DNA of 54,980 nt from CAZJGG01 sp964545475 (GTDB lineage Bacteria; Bacillota; Clostridia; Lachnospirales; JAISER01), in assembly GCA_964545475.1 (NCBI GenBank), contig CAZJGG010000013.1:1-54980 (forward strand), written 5' to 3'. This document shows, in pieces, positions 26,215-36,008 of this stretch. Numbering within the stretch: the stretch's first letter is position 1; every line of letters starts with the position of its first letter. Both the position numbers and the translations under genes were made by a program. The notes under the pieces were generated by a model that searched no databases, was not told the DNA's origin, and worked only from the letters and a program-made list of their open reading frames with translations.

Positions 26215-29083
26215 GCTTAAAATAAAAGGGCTTAACAGCTTTTGTGAGGAACAGGAAATTAAATTTGAAAATTTAACGGAAAAAGGTATATTCGGTATTT
26301 TTGGACCTACAGGAAGTGGAAAGTCTACAATAATTGATGCCGTAACCCTTGCGCTTTACGGCAGAATCTCCCGATACTCCCAAACAAGAAGCACCTTGAA
26401 AGATGCCATAAACGCTGAAAGCGACACTATGCAAGTTGAACTTATTTTCGAGGTTAACGGCTGCGTATATGAATCTGTCAGAGGATATAAAAGAGATAAG
26501 GAAAATATAAAAAATACAATTGCCCGGCTTGTATCAATTGATAATGGTGAGACAAATGTTCTTTGCGACAAGCCGAAAGAAATTGATAAAAAAATTGAAG
26601 AAATAATCGGTCTTACATATTCAGACTTTACCCGATCTGTTGTTCTCCCACAAGGAAAATTTAGCGAGTTTTTACTTTTAGATGGACCGGAAAGAGGGGC
26701 AATGCTTGAACGGATATTTAACCTTGGGATTTACGGAGATATATTAACCCAAAAGATTAAAGGCGCAATTTATGAAGCGAAAAACGAAATTTATACAATA
26801 CAGACAGTTCTTAATGAAATCGGTGATGTATCCCAAGAAACTTTAAAGAGCAAAAAAGAAGAATTAGTCAGTAAAATTGAAGAAAATAAATTGCTTAAAA
26901 GAAAACTTTCAGATCTAAGACAGGAAGAAACTGTTGCTAATGCAAACGCTAAAATTTATAATGATTTGCTTGAAGCAAAAGAAAAACTAAAACGGTTACT
27001 TGAACAAAAACAGATAGTAGACGAAATGAGGTTAAAGCTTGCAAACGGGCAGAAGGCAATAGTATTAAAACCTTTTTGCGATGCTTTGGATAAAACGGAA
27101 AAACGTTTGGTTATAGCTGAAAAAAATTTTAAAAGCTCGGAGAATGTGCTTGAAAAGTTAAATGCTGAAATTGATGGTATAAAAAAGCTTAGCGAACAGT
27201 TGCCTGTTTTAACAGTGTGCGCTGATATTAAGTTATTAAATAAAGAAATTAAAACTTTACGCAGTGGATATAAAGCATTAACGGAAAAAATAAAAGTTAA
27301 TGTTGAAAATAAGGACAACCTTGAAAGAGAATTAGAAAAAATTAAAACAGAATTAACTAATGGGGCAGAACGGAAAAAACAATTATATGTTTCCTCGGAA
27401 GAAAGAGAAGCCGCAATTAACGCAATTGGTTTATGTGATAAATATAAGGAACTTACAGAGCAAAACCGCAAATCCGAGGTGCAATTAGAAAAGCATAAGG
27501 TCATTTTAGAAAGTGATAGGAATAAACTTAGTGAATATAAAAATGAAATTGATAGGTTTAAAAGTGAAATCAAAGGGTTAGGGGATGGAAAGCCTTGCCC
27601 AACATGCGGCGCAATTACTCACCCTATTGTTAATAAAAATAACGAAGAAATTCAAAAGTTAAACATTATAACAGCTCAATTTGAGGAAAGAATTGCTTCC
27701 GGCAAGAGGTTATGGGAGGAATTTGAGAGAGAAATTAGTAAAAACTCTCAAAACTTAAAAGAGTGGGGCGAAACTCTTGCGGCATATGAGATAACCCTTA
27801 AAACAAATGATTTTAAAGCTGCATATGAGAAAATAAAAAAAAGTGATGCCGAAATTGAAAGCATTAATAATAAAGAGGATTCGTTTAGAAAAAAAGAGGA
27901 CAGCTTAAAAGTAGAATTAAATAAAGTTAATAACAATATTTCCGATGCTAATTGGGAAACGGAAAAAATAAAAGCAATAGGGCAGGAAAAAAGAAATGTA
28001 ATTGATAAGTTGTTAAAGCAAGTTTCTGAGCTTATTAAAAATGAGTCGCCAGAAGATTTTTATAAAGAGACAGAAAAAAATGTTGGGGAATTGCTTAATA
28101 AAAGCAAAAATGCAAAAAGTGTTTTTGATGAGCTTACAAAAGAGATAGAAAAGCAAAAAGAAACATTTATACAAAATAAAACAGAGATTGAAATGTTAAA
28201 GGAACGGCAAGGTGAGGAAAAGGAAAAGTTACAGCTAAAGCTTAATGAAAATAACATTTCTGACGTTTCTTTTGTTATTAGCTGGTGGATTGACGATGAA
28301 GCATATCAAAAGCTTGAAAACCATATTTTAAACTATGAAGATGAAAATAAAAGGCTTTCTGGCGTGGTTGTCCAGCTTGCAGAAAAGCTTACCGGCGTTG
28401 ACACCCAACATATTTTTGACAAGTGCACTGAACTTAAAAACAACATAGAAAATGCCCAAGATTTAATTGACAAAAATAATAAAACAATTGCGGTTTTAGA
28501 AGTTACCATAGAAAAAACAGAAGAAAACATTAAAAAAGCTGTTGAATATAATAAGCGAAAAGTTGTTTTTCAAAAAAAGCAAGCACAGTGTGAAGAACTT
28601 GCAAAGCTTTTTGAGGGAAAAAGGTTCGTTAAATATTTGGCTAAGCGTCAGCTTTCTTATATTGCGGCAGACGCTACTAACCGTTTAAAAGGTATGACTA
28701 GCGGCAGATATGCTCTAAAGCTTGTGGACACTGAATTTTTTATAAGGGATGACTATAACGGTGGTGTTCACCGCCCACCGAAATCACTATCTGGTGGAGA
28801 AACTTTTATTGTTTCTTTATGTCTTGCTTTAGCTCTTTCGTCTAAAATTCAGTTAAAAAGCCATGCTCCCCTTAATTTTTTCTTTTTGGATGAAGGTTTT
28901 GGTACGCTTGATAATAATTTGCTGGATAATGTTATGAATGCATTGGAAAAACTGAAATATGACAACTTATCTGTGGGGATAATATCTCACGTGGAAGAAA
29001 TAAAAAACAGAGTGTACGATAAAATTAACGTTGTTCCGCCGAAAACGGGAAAACATGGTTCTATGGTACTTGATTCCCGTTAA
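26201..29083 (+). CDS. sbcC: Nuclease SbcCD subunit C
   Basis: SbcC is the Rad50-type SMC ATPase partner of SbcD (960 residues). Walker A is GIFGPTGSGKSTIIDAV (about residue 35). Two long coiled-coil arms flank the zinc hook CPTC (Cys466, Cys469). The C-terminal half-domain has the signature LSGGETFIVSLCLALAL and Walker B FFFLDEGFGTLD. It is complete. GGGGAGGG precedes the ATG inside the end of sbcD. A terminator follows. Confidence 0.96.
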   Translation: MKPIKLKIKGLNSFCEEQEIKFENLTEKGIFGIFGPTGSGKSTIIDAVTLALYGRISRYSQTRSTLKDAINAESDTMQVELIFEVNGCVYESVRGYKRDKENIKNTIARLVSIDNGETNVLCDKPKEIDKKIEEIIGLTYSDFTRSVVLPQGKFSEFLLLDGPERGAMLERIFNLGIYGDILTQKIKGAIYEAKNEIYTIQTVLNEIGDVSQETLKSKKEELVSKIEENKLLKRKLSDLRQEETVANANAKIYNDLLEAKEKLKRLLEQKQIVDEMRLKLANGQKAIVLKPFCDALDKTEKRLVIAEKNFKSSENVLEKLNAEIDGIKKLSEQLPVLTVCADIKLLNKEIKTLRSGYKALTEKIKVNVENKDNLERELEKIKTELTNGAERKKQLYVSSEEREAAINAIGLCDKYKELTEQNRKSEVQLEKHKVILESDRNKLSEYKNEIDRFKSEIKGLGDGKPCPTCGAITHPIVNKNNEEIQKLNIITAQFEERIASGKRLWEEFEREISKNSQNLKEWGETLAAYEITLKTNDFKAAYEKIKKSDAEIESINNKEDSFRKKEDSLKVELNKVNNNISDANWETEKIKAIGQEKRNVIDKLLKQVSELIKNESPEDFYKETEKNVGELLNKSKNAKSVFDELTKEIEKQKETFIQNKTEIEMLKERQGEEKEKLQLKLNENNISDVSFVISWWIDDEAYQKLENHILNYEDENKRLSGVVVQLAEKLTGVDTQHIFDKCTELKNNIENAQDLIDKNNKTIAVLEVTIEKTEENIKKAVEYNKRKVVFQKKQAQCEELAKLFEGKRFVKYLAKRQLSYIAADATNRLKGMTSGRYALKLVDTEFFIRDDYNGGVHRPPKSLSGGETFIVSLCLALALSSKIQLKSHAPLNFFFLDEGFGTLDNNLLDNVMNALEKLKYDNLSVGIISHVEEIKNRVYDKINVVPPKTGKHGSMVLDSR

Positions 29084-29085
29084 AA

Positions 29086-29120
29086 AACTATAGCCGCCAT
29101 TAAAATGGCGGCTATTTTTA
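29086..29120. terminator. Bidirectional terminator between sbcC and the vanW-family gene
   Basis: ATAGCCGCCATT (29090-29101) pairs with AATGGCGGCTAT (29104-29115). T runs occur on both strands outside the stem. The stop codon of the convergent gene lies within the minus-strand T run. Confidence 0.88.
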
Positions 29121-30851
29121 AAATAAAGGAATATCTAAAATTGGAGGCATTTCTTCTTCCGGAGCTGCTGGCTGCTCTGCTTTTGGCTGTTCTTCAGCAG
29201 GAGGATCAGGTTGTTTAGGTTCGTTTGGCTCTGGCTGAGCCTGTGCTGAACTGTTGCCGCCGGATTCACTGGCTTCATTACCTTGCGGTTTGTTTTGAGA
29301 AGCCTGAACGTTGGAACTATCGGGAGTTTGCGGAACTTCCGGCACGTTTTTGCCAGTGCCAATACGCACTGTTGCCCTAACTGGTTTATAATAACTATCA
29401 TTTATTTTGACTTTATCAAGAAGCTTGCCGTTTTCATAAATAGATTTGTAAACAGCGTATTTGTAGCCTGTTTTTGAAGCTAAGTCTACAACTTTTTGCC
29501 CAAGGGGAAGAGTAGGGTCTTCTGTAACCTTTTCCGCTTCCGGCGGGTGGGTTGAAATAAGGGCGTTGCTAAATTCAAGCTTTCTTGAAGGGTCGTGAAT
29601 TTCTTTACCGTAAATATTTACAATAACTTTATTGTCATTTAAGTAGCTTTCAACATAAACAGGATATTCAGTATTGTTTTTAAATTTAAAGTCAATTACG
29701 TTTCCAGACAGCGTAGCATCAAAACCATAATCCATATAGGATACTTTAAGAGAATGGTTTTGCCTTTCAACAATTTCAAGCTCAGAATTTAAAACTGCTA
29801 CGTATAGCGTGCTTGAAACTTGGCAAACTCCGCCGCCAAGCCCGTCAACAAGAGTGCCGGAAACAATTACCGGCGCAATCTGATAGCCGTTTTGGGCTGT
29901 TCTATCACCAAAAGATTTATTTGTAGAAAAAACTTCTCCAGGAGCTAAAACAGTATCGTTAATTTTGCTTGTTGCGGTTAACAAATTTACGTTTCTAGCA
30001 TCCGAAAGGGAGCCTTTAAACGTTGTTTTATATGAACCAATAAGCTGTGTAGAGGATTCTAACATAGCAACTGTAACATTTGCAGGTACATCAATTATGA
30101 CAGCGTCTACGGTAATATCGTTAACAGTGTATTTGCCGTTTTGAGATAAAGCGGTTGAAAGTTTTTCAAACGTTGCATCAACATCAAGTTTTCTACCGGA
30201 TTTTTCTTTGGAATAGTCGAATTTACCGTTATTACGGGAATACTTCGCATCCACTGGCGCTATGTATATTTCATCTGCTAGTGATTTTAATCCTTCTTCC
30301 GCAGCGCTTAAATCTACGGTATATTCCGGTGTGAAATTAATAATTTTTGGAACTAGAATAAGATCGTCTTTTATTTTGTTCTGCTCTTTTTTAGAAACAT
30401 TTCTGCCGTAATTGTATGCTTCGTCTAACGCTTCCTTAAAGCTTGCGGTAAGGCCGCATTCACCATAAGTTAATACGCTTGACAATTCGCCGCTTTTCAT
30501 GGTAATAGTTTTTTTGCCAAGAGAAGTAATGTAAGTTTCTTTCAGCTTTTCCTCTGCTTCGGAAACTGTAAGTCCTCCGACTTCTATATCATTTATAAAA
30601 ATGTTGTTTAGAATTTTTCCGTCGTCTTTAACTAAAGTGTTTTCTTCGTCTTTTGCAATTTCAGGTTTAGCAGATGATATAGGTTCTTTTTTTAAGTTTT
30701 CATACTGCTTTTGCTTCTGGTTAAAACTATTGACTCCTTGAACCGTAACTGCGGTTATACTTAAAAACAACACAACAATACTAACTTTAAGAATGATTCC
30801 AAAAGTTCTTTTGTTTCCTGCTCTTCGTTTTCTCCTATAATTGTGTTGCAT
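29118..30851 (-). CDS. VanW-family membrane-anchored protein with peptidoglycan-binding region
   Basis: This 577-residue protein has a basic N terminus (NYRRKRRAGNKR), a signal anchor at about 20-42, and an extracellular region that looks like the YoaR/peptidoglycan-binding-4 type (about 85-270). The VanW domain follows at about 285-420 (LAPGEVFSTNKSFGDRT, GGGVCQVSSTLYVAVL), then a short G5-like beta part. The Pro/Glu/Gln-rich tail (from about 500) may span the wall. Such proteins are common in spore-forming Firmicutes, and their function is unproven; vancomycin resistance should not be inferred. The operator region has a TTGATT-17-TATAAT promoter. Confidence 0.92.
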   Translation of the reverse strand: MQHNYRRKRRAGNKRTFGIILKVSIVVLFLSITAVTVQGVNSFNQKQKQYENLKKEPISSAKPEIAKDEENTLVKDDGKILNNIFINDIEVGGLTVSEAEEKLKETYITSLGKKTITMKSGELSSVLTYGECGLTASFKEALDEAYNYGRNVSKKEQNKIKDDLILVPKIINFTPEYTVDLSAAEEGLKSLADEIYIAPVDAKYSRNNGKFDYSKEKSGRKLDVDATFEKLSTALSQNGKYTVNDITVDAVIIDVPANVTVAMLESSTQLIGSYKTTFKGSLSDARNVNLLTATSKINDTVLAPGEVFSTNKSFGDRTAQNGYQIAPVIVSGTLVDGLGGGVCQVSSTLYVAVLNSELEIVERQNHSLKVSYMDYGFDATLSGNVIDFKFKNNTEYPVYVESYLNDNKVIVNIYGKEIHDPSRKLEFSNALISTHPPEAEKVTEDPTLPLGQKVVDLASKTGYKYAVYKSIYENGKLLDKVKINDSYYKPVRATVRIGTGKNVPEVPQTPDSSNVQASQNKPQGNEASESGGNSSAQAQPEPNEPKQPDPPAEEQPKAEQPAAPEEEMPPILDIPLF

Positions 30852-30898
30852 AAAACCACCCCTAAAAATAAACGCAATTAATAAATTTATATAATTAC

Positions 30899-30927
30899 AT
30901 TATATACGCAGAAAACAAAAAAATCAA
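30899..30927 (-). promoter_or_regulatory. Promoter of the vanW-family gene
   Basis: TTGATT (30927-30922), 17 bases, TATAAT (30904-30899) on the minus strand, about 48 bases before the ATG. Confidence 0.65.
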
Positions 30928-30961
30928 CGAAAAACAGCGTTGTAACAAGAGTTTAATATTG

Positions 30962-31990
30962 TTAATTAATAGTAATCTGTGCGCCTGAAGTTTGTAATTT
31001 TAAATTAATTTTTTGCATTGCTTTATTATATTCTATGGTTCTAGCTTCAATGTTGTAACCGTTGTTCGCAAAAAACTGCATGTTCGTAAGCCCTAATCTT
31101 ATATTGCCTAAAGATGTGTGTGCTTCAACATCATACCCGTATTGGTTGGATGTTGGTAAAATAAGCTCAATTTTTGCATTATTTGTTTCTGCTTTCCAAT
31201 TATAATCTGAAAACACATTTAGTTTTTTAATATCAAATAAAATTGGAGCATTTGAAGAATTTGTAACTAAATTTTCTATTTCGGCATTATTAATCAAAAT
31301 TTGTCCGTTAAAGTTGTCGATAACTCCTGTTTTGCTTACAACATCTGACAAAGTTACTTTGCCGTTTTCAGTTGATATTTTTATATGATTAAACATATTA
31401 GACGGAACAAATGCATCTATAGATACTTTTTGAAATTCATTTTCGTTGTAAACCAGTTTGTAAGTGTTACCGTATTGAGATAAAGATATTGGGGCGTTAT
31501 ATGGTGTAGCGGAAGCATAAACCTTTATTGAAATTTTGTCTCCGTTATAACCTTTTACAAGTACATCACCATTTAAACCTCTTAAATCTAACTGGTTCTC
31601 CCCTTGGGAAACTTTTAATTCAAATTGTCTAGGTTCTGTGGCTGCAGCCCTGCCAGAGGGCTTTGATATTGAAAAATCTGAGCTTGCAATGGTTTCAGAT
31701 ATTTTATCGGCAACAGCGACAGTTTTCTCAACTACTTTTTCAGCAAATTTATTAATTTTTGGTTCAAGCTCCCCTGCAAGAGAACTGAACTTTCGGTTAA
31801 AGTCGTCTGCATAATCATCAAATGTTTTGCCTGTAGGTCTTGAAGCACTTCTTGCGCCGCCTTGGTCGTTACTTCTGTTTTCTTCTTTATAACTTTCAAA
31901 TTTTCCGGATTCTAATAGTCTTGATGCTTCCTGCGCGTTAATTTTGCCTTCTTCAAGCATTTTTAATATTTTCATTTTTTCATTGCTCAT
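30962..31990 (-). CDS. DUF4097-like beta-helical protein with N-terminal SHOCT-like helix
   Basis: This 342-residue cytoplasmic protein begins with EKMKILKMLEEGKINAQEASRLLE (residues 4-27), the short helical segment found at the start of YvlB-type proteins. A Ser/Arg/Asp linker and an amphipathic stretch follow. From about residue 135 there is a repeating beta-strand region of the DUF4097 kind (ISTENGKVTLSDVVSKTGVIDNFNGQILINNAEIENL). Relatives are often tied to envelope stress, but that is only family context. The start at 31990 follows AGGAGG. It is monocistronic and divergent from mntP. Confidence 0.8.
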   Translation of the reverse strand: MSNEKMKILKMLEEGKINAQEASRLLESGKFESYKEENRSNDQGGARSASRPTGKTFDDYADDFNRKFSSLAGELEPKINKFAEKVVEKTVAVADKISETIASSDFSISKPSGRAAATEPRQFELKVSQGENQLDLRGLNGDVLVKGYNGDKISIKVYASATPYNAPISLSQYGNTYKLVYNENEFQKVSIDAFVPSNMFNHIKISTENGKVTLSDVVSKTGVIDNFNGQILINNAEIENLVTNSSNAPILFDIKKLNVFSDYNWKAETNNAKIELILPTSNQYGYDVEAHTSLGNIRLGLTNMQFFANNGYNIEARTIEYNKAMQKINLKLQTSGAQITIN

Positions 31991-32091
31991 AATTATCCTC
32001 CTAAACTTGCTACATATACTTCGGCATAGTGTCAATACAAGCTACGTATAATTATTAATAAAGTTTATAATTAATGTAAGGGAGAAACCAT

Positions 32092-32652
32092 ATGCATATA
32101 TTTCAAATGTTTTTAATTGCAGTAAGCCTTGCAATGGATGCTTTTAGTGTTTCTGTATCAAGCTGTATGCATGTTAAAAAAGTGCCTGTTTGGGTTTCTA
32201 TTAAGTTTGGTATATTTTTTGGTGGGTTCCAGTTTGTAATGCCGATTTTGGGAGCGCTGACCGCCAATACTTTTTTAACTTATTTTATTAAAATAAGCAA
32301 TTTAATATCATTAATTCTTTTATCCATAATAGGCGGAAAAATGATATACGAATCATTAAAAGTAGTTGATAGTAAAGATAATGAAAATTTTATAAAAAAC
32401 GCTAAAACAAGTGCAATTATTGTTTTAGCTATAGCAACAAGCATAGATGCCTTTGCAGTTGGTGTTACGTTTGGTCTTTCAAATGAAAATACATATTTAG
32501 CCGCAGCTATAATAGGTTTAGTTGCTTTTATTTTATCAGCGCTGGGGGCGCAATTTGGCAGTGTATTAAGCTTTATTAAACCAAAAATTGCCGAAAGAAT
32601 AGGAGGAGCTGTGCTTATTGCCATAGGAGTTAAAATTTTCATTGGTTTGTGA
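32092..32652 (+). CDS. mntP: MntP/YtaF-family manganese efflux pump
   Basis: This 186-residue protein has six predicted membrane helices. The two-fold repeated motif of the family is visible in SLAMDAFSVSVS (first half) and ATSIDAFAVGVTFG (second half), with the conserved Asp residues. It is expected to export Mn2+. No manganese riboswitch of the yybP-ykoY type is seen in the short upstream region. The last 14 bases overlap the convergent recO end. Confidence 0.88.
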   Translation: MHIFQMFLIAVSLAMDAFSVSVSSCMHVKKVPVWVSIKFGIFFGGFQFVMPILGALTANTFLTYFIKISNLISLILLSIIGGKMIYESLKVVDSKDNENFIKNAKTSAIIVLAIATSIDAFAVGVTFGLSNENTYLAAAIIGLVAFILSALGAQFGSVLSFIKPKIAERIGGAVLIAIGVKIFIGL

Positions 32653-33379
32653 TGTTGTTAATAAATTTCTTTGTTTTAAAATTTATGTTCATATGTGTGT
32701 TTAAAAACAAATCAGCTACGTTATAAAACTGATTTAGAGGTTTTTCTTCAAGCATAAAATTAAAAAGGGTTGTTAAGTCGCTGTTTACTGTATAATTAAT
32801 TGCATATATAGAAGCATCACACATTTCAACGCTTTTTGCTTTATAAATGCATTTACCGCATATAACACCCTCGTGGGAAAACCGCTTTATATCTCCTGTT
32901 TTCATACCGCAGGCTGAACATTCGTTTAGCTCCGGCGAAAAGCCGTAATACTGCATTAGTTTAAAAATAAACACCGATAGTATAAGTTTGTTTTGAACTT
33001 TTCCTTTCTGTAAAACGGAAAGGGCTTTAAGAAAAAGTAGAAAAACTTCGTCGCAAGGAGTTTCCGGCATAACAGTTTTATTACAAATTTCAGCCATATA
33101 AGAGCTTATAATAAATTTTTCGTAATCATTTCGCAAATTATAAAAATTCTCAATAACCTCCGCCTGGGCTATTGAGAAAAATGTTTTGCTGTTATAAATT
33201 ACGAATTCGGAATATGTAAACAGCTGGGTTGGGGCTAAAAGCTTACTTTTAGCTTTTTTTGCGCCTCTGGCGGAAACGCTTATTTTGCCATGCCCTTTTA
33301 ATAAAATTGTAACCAGCTTATCCGATTCGCCAATTGAATGTTCATTAATTATAATTCCAAAGCTTTTAAAAGTGCTCAT
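32639..33379 (-). CDS. recO: DNA repair protein RecO
   Basis: RecO loads RecA on SSB-coated single-stranded DNA with RecR. The product has 246 residues: an N-terminal OB fold (GIIINEHSIGESDKLVTILLKGHGKISVSARGAKKAKSK, split over about residues 7-45), then a helical domain and a four-cysteine zinc site (CSACGMKTG and GVICGKC). The start lies inside the yqzL-like gene, overlapping by 14 bases, which suggests coupled translation. Confidence 0.95.
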   Translation of the reverse strand: MSTFKSFGIIINEHSIGESDKLVTILLKGHGKISVSARGAKKAKSKLLAPTQLFTYSEFVIYNSKTFFSIAQAEVIENFYNLRNDYEKFIISSYMAEICNKTVMPETPCDEVFLLFLKALSVLQKGKVQNKLILSVFIFKLMQYYGFSPELNECSACGMKTGDIKRFSHEGVICGKCIYKAKSVEMCDASIYAINYTVNSDLTTLFNFMLEEKPLNQFYNVADLFLNTHMNINFKTKKFINNITNQ

Positions 33380-33482
33380 TTCTTAGTTTAACCGCCGCCT
33401 TAGAAAAGTCTATATAATTGCAATATGCATCTATACTTCCTGTCTTTTCAAATAAACTCCAAAATACATCATCATAAGGCAT
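33366..33482 (-). CDS. yqzL: YqzL-like small protein between era and recO
   Basis: This 38-codon ORF starts at ATG 33482 and ends at TAA 33366, with GGGGG upstream. The product begins MPYDDVFWSLFEKTGSIDAY. The FxxTGxIxxY pattern and the position between era and recO match the YqzL family of Firmicutes. Its stop lies 14 bases inside recO. The function is unknown. Confidence 0.85.
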   Translation of the reverse strand: MPYDDVFWSLFEKTGSIDAYCNYIDFSKAAVKLRNEHF

Positions 33483-33544
33483 AATATTCCCCCTTAAAAC
33501 ATTATATAATTATATTTACCAGAGGAATATTTTTTATTCATTAC

Positions 33545-34429
33545 CTATTTTTCATAACCGAAACTTTTAAGAAGAAAATCGTTGTCACGCCAGTCTTTTT
33601 TGACTTTAACCCATATTTGTAAATTTATGGGCGAGCCCATAAACCTTGAAATATCACGTCTTGCACGAACTCCAATTTCTTTTAGCATTTTTCCGCCTTT
33701 GCCGATAATCATGCCTTTGTGGCTATCCTTTTCGCAGTAAATTGTTGCATCAACGTCTATTAAATCTTTGTTTTCACGCTTTTTAACAGAAAGTATTTCC
33801 ACAAAAGTTCCGTGAGGTATTTCTTCTTGCAATAGGTACAAAATCTTTTCTCTAATAATTTCTGCCGCTATTTGTCTTTCAGGCTGGTCGGTAATAAAAT
33901 CGTCAGGAAAATATTTTGGACCTTCCGGCAAATATTTTACAATGTTTTCTACTAAAACATCTACATTTTCCCCTCGCTGGGCGGCAATAGGGATAATTTC
34001 GTCAAACTTAAACTCATTTGTGTAGGCTTCCATTACTTTAAGTATTTGACCTTTTTCCACAGTATCAATTTTATTTATTGCAAGAAAAACCTTTGAATTT
34101 ACGTTTTTAATCTTTTCAATAATACCTCGGTCTTCTGAATTAATTCTATCAAAGGGCTCAATCAAATAAATTACAATGTCAGCATCTGCAATAGCTGTTT
34201 TAACTGAATTTACCATGTATTCCCCAAGTTTTGACTTTGGGGTGTGCAGCCCTGGTGTGTCTATAAAAACGACTTGGTAATCATCACCAGTTAAAACACA
34301 AGTAATTTTATTTCGTGTAGTTTGGGGCTTATTTGTTACAATTGCAATTTTTTCCCCAAGCATACAGTTTGTTAAAGTAGATTTGCCAACATTAGGCCGG
34401 CCGATTATAGTTACAAAGCCTGATTTCAA
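33545..34429 (-). CDS. era: GTPase Era
   Basis: Era is a ribosome-assembly GTPase that binds the 3' end of 16S rRNA (294 residues). GTPase motifs: GRPNVGKSTLTN, DTPGLHTP, and NKID. The C-terminal KH domain has GMIIGKGGKMLKEIG. The start overlaps the stop of the DUF3048 lipoprotein gene by 4 bases. It is in its usual Firmicute place next to ybeY and recO, with a lipoprotein gene inserted. Confidence 0.97.
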   Translation of the reverse strand: MKSGFVTIIGRPNVGKSTLTNCMLGEKIAIVTNKPQTTRNKITCVLTGDDYQVVFIDTPGLHTPKSKLGEYMVNSVKTAIADADIVIYLIEPFDRINSEDRGIIEKIKNVNSKVFLAINKIDTVEKGQILKVMEAYTNEFKFDEIIPIAAQRGENVDVLVENIVKYLPEGPKYFPDDFITDQPERQIAAEIIREKILYLLQEEIPHGTFVEILSVKKRENKDLIDVDATIYCEKDSHKGMIIGKGGKMLKEIGVRARRDISRFMGSPINLQIWVKVKKDWRDNDFLLKSFGYEK

Positions 34430-35553
34430 TTATTTTCCTCCGCTTCCGCATCTTCCAGCAAGTCAATAGAAACTTTGCCATCGAATACGTTTATCCATGT
34501 TTTGCCTTTATTTAAAGTTAGTCTGTTTCCTTCAGAATCAAACCATTTTGTTCTTGATTCTCTTGAAGATTTTTCCCAAGTTATCGGCACATATGCGCCG
34601 TTTGTAAATAAAATGCCGTTTCCTTTATCGACGATTTTAACAGTTCTTCTTCCGGCGGAATCTCCAGATACAAGTTTGACTGATGCATTTTGCACTATTA
34701 CATTTGTAATTTCCAGCTGACAGTTTGCTTCTTCATCTATGTGCTTATTATTACCCTGGAAAACTTTATATGTTTTTGTTTCATCATCATATGCAAAAAC
34801 TCTTGTATAAGATGATGAATAAGGAACTGTAGCTTTTGTGGAAGCTATACTGTTACTTGGAGGGGTGGGCTCTTCGTAAAAATCAAAGGGAGTTTCAAAT
34901 TCCTCAGGCATGTCCAACCTGTAATTTTTCCCTGCCCAATCTCTTAATATGTTCTCGGCATTTGTGTAAGAGCTATGTTCAATCATGCTGGCAATTTTAT
35001 AACGCTCCGGGTCTCTCCAGAAAGTTGAAGCATCTTTCATGCCGTCTAAATCTTGAGTTTTATATTTTTTTATGTCCGAATATGCTTGTGGGCTGCCGCC
35101 GTGGTGTACAAACAAAGCATCATGGTCATATGCAAAGTCAATAAAGTAGTCTCTGGCGCTTCTAACTGGGCCTATTTTTTTGGAATCGAAATCTTTAAAA
35201 ACTGCAACAAGCCTTGTAATATCTCCCTCGGCAAGAACTTCATATATTATGTCTGCCTGAGAAATTCCGCTTTGGGGTAGAGCTTTTTTTAAATTATTAA
35301 TAACAATGGCAACAGGACGCCTTGCAGCGGCAACTTCATCAATATAAAGACCGGTAAGCTCGTTTTTGGCTTTGCCGGACAAATCTTCAGTAGGTTCGGG
35401 GGTGGGTTCTTCAGTTTCCTCTGCCTCTTCCTGTTCTTGGGTAACGTCTTCAGTTTCGGAGATTGTATCCACAACGGCATCTTCTTTTTTACCGCAAGAC
35501 GCAAATAAAGAAACACACATTATAATAATGCCCAGCTTTATTAATTTTTTCAT
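34426..35553 (-). CDS. DUF3048 (YerB-family) lipoprotein
   Basis: This 375-residue lipoprotein has a signal peptide and a lipobox LFASC with the lipidated cysteine at residue 20. An acidic Glu/Thr/Pro linker (about 28-60) precedes the YerB-type domains (ARRPVAIVINNLKKALPQSGISQADIIYEV; GPVRSARDYFIDFAYDHDALFVHHGGSP). The function is not known. It sits between ybeY and era, an unusual insertion in that conserved cluster, and is joined to era by a 4-base overlap. Confidence 0.93.
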   Translation of the reverse strand: MKKLIKLGIIIMCVSLFASCGKKEDAVVDTISETEDVTQEQEEAEETEEPTPEPTEDLSGKAKNELTGLYIDEVAAARRPVAIVINNLKKALPQSGISQADIIYEVLAEGDITRLVAVFKDFDSKKIGPVRSARDYFIDFAYDHDALFVHHGGSPQAYSDIKKYKTQDLDGMKDASTFWRDPERYKIASMIEHSSYTNAENILRDWAGKNYRLDMPEEFETPFDFYEEPTPPSNSIASTKATVPYSSSYTRVFAYDDETKTYKVFQGNNKHIDEEANCQLEITNVIVQNASVKLVSGDSAGRRTVKIVDKGNGILFTNGAYVPITWEKSSRESRTKWFDSEGNRLTLNKGKTWINVFDGKVSIDLLEDAEAEENN

Positions 35554-35594
35554 GTCAAGCTCCTTTATAGTGTTTTTACGTTCGTTTTATAAAT

Positions 35595-36008
35595 TTATCT
35601 TGTATATCCAAGCCTTAAAAGTGTGCTTTCCTGTTTGGAAAACATAATTTTTTCATCCTCATTGTTTAAATGGTCGTAACCTAAAACATGGAGAATTCCA
35701 TGGGCTGTTAAAAATGCAAGTTCTCTCTCTGGGGAATGACCATACTCAGCGGCCTGCTCATAAATTTTGTCATAGGCAATAATAATATCCCCGATTGGCA
35801 AAGGAAAAGATAAAACATCTGTAGCTTTATCAATTCCTCTGAACTTTTTGTTTATTTCTCTTATTTCATTATTATCTACTATTGTCACGCAAATTTCAAC
35901 ACTTTGTTGCAAATTTTCTTCTTTTGTAACATTTTGGATAATATTTTGTATTATTTCTTCAAAGCCGTTAATGCTTTTTTCTGTATTATTATTAATATAT
36001 ATATCCAT
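35595..36008 (-). CDS. ybeY: Endoribonuclease YbeY
   Basis: YbeY is a metal-dependent RNase for 16S rRNA maturation and ribosome quality control (137 residues). The zinc motif H-x3-H-x5-H is in HGILHVLGYDHLN, and the family segment NKKFRGIDKATDVLSFP is present. Its start overlaps the pgpH stop by one base. Confidence 0.96.
   Translation of the reverse strand: MDIYINNNTEKSINGFEEIIQNIIQNVTKEENLQQSVEICVTIVDNNEIREINKKFRGIDKATDVLSFPLPIGDIIIAYDKIYEQAAEYGHSPERELAFLTAHGILHVLGYDHLNNEDEKIMFSKQESTLLRLGYTR

Noticed and set aside
26956..27573. 205-codon minus-strand ORF inside sbcC
   Set aside because: Ser/Leu/Phe-rich antisense shadow of the coiled-coil region of a clear gene, with no ribosome site.
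29118..30851. Vancomycin-resistance gene
   Set aside because: The VanW domain is widespread in Firmicutes and no vanHAX-type genes are present.
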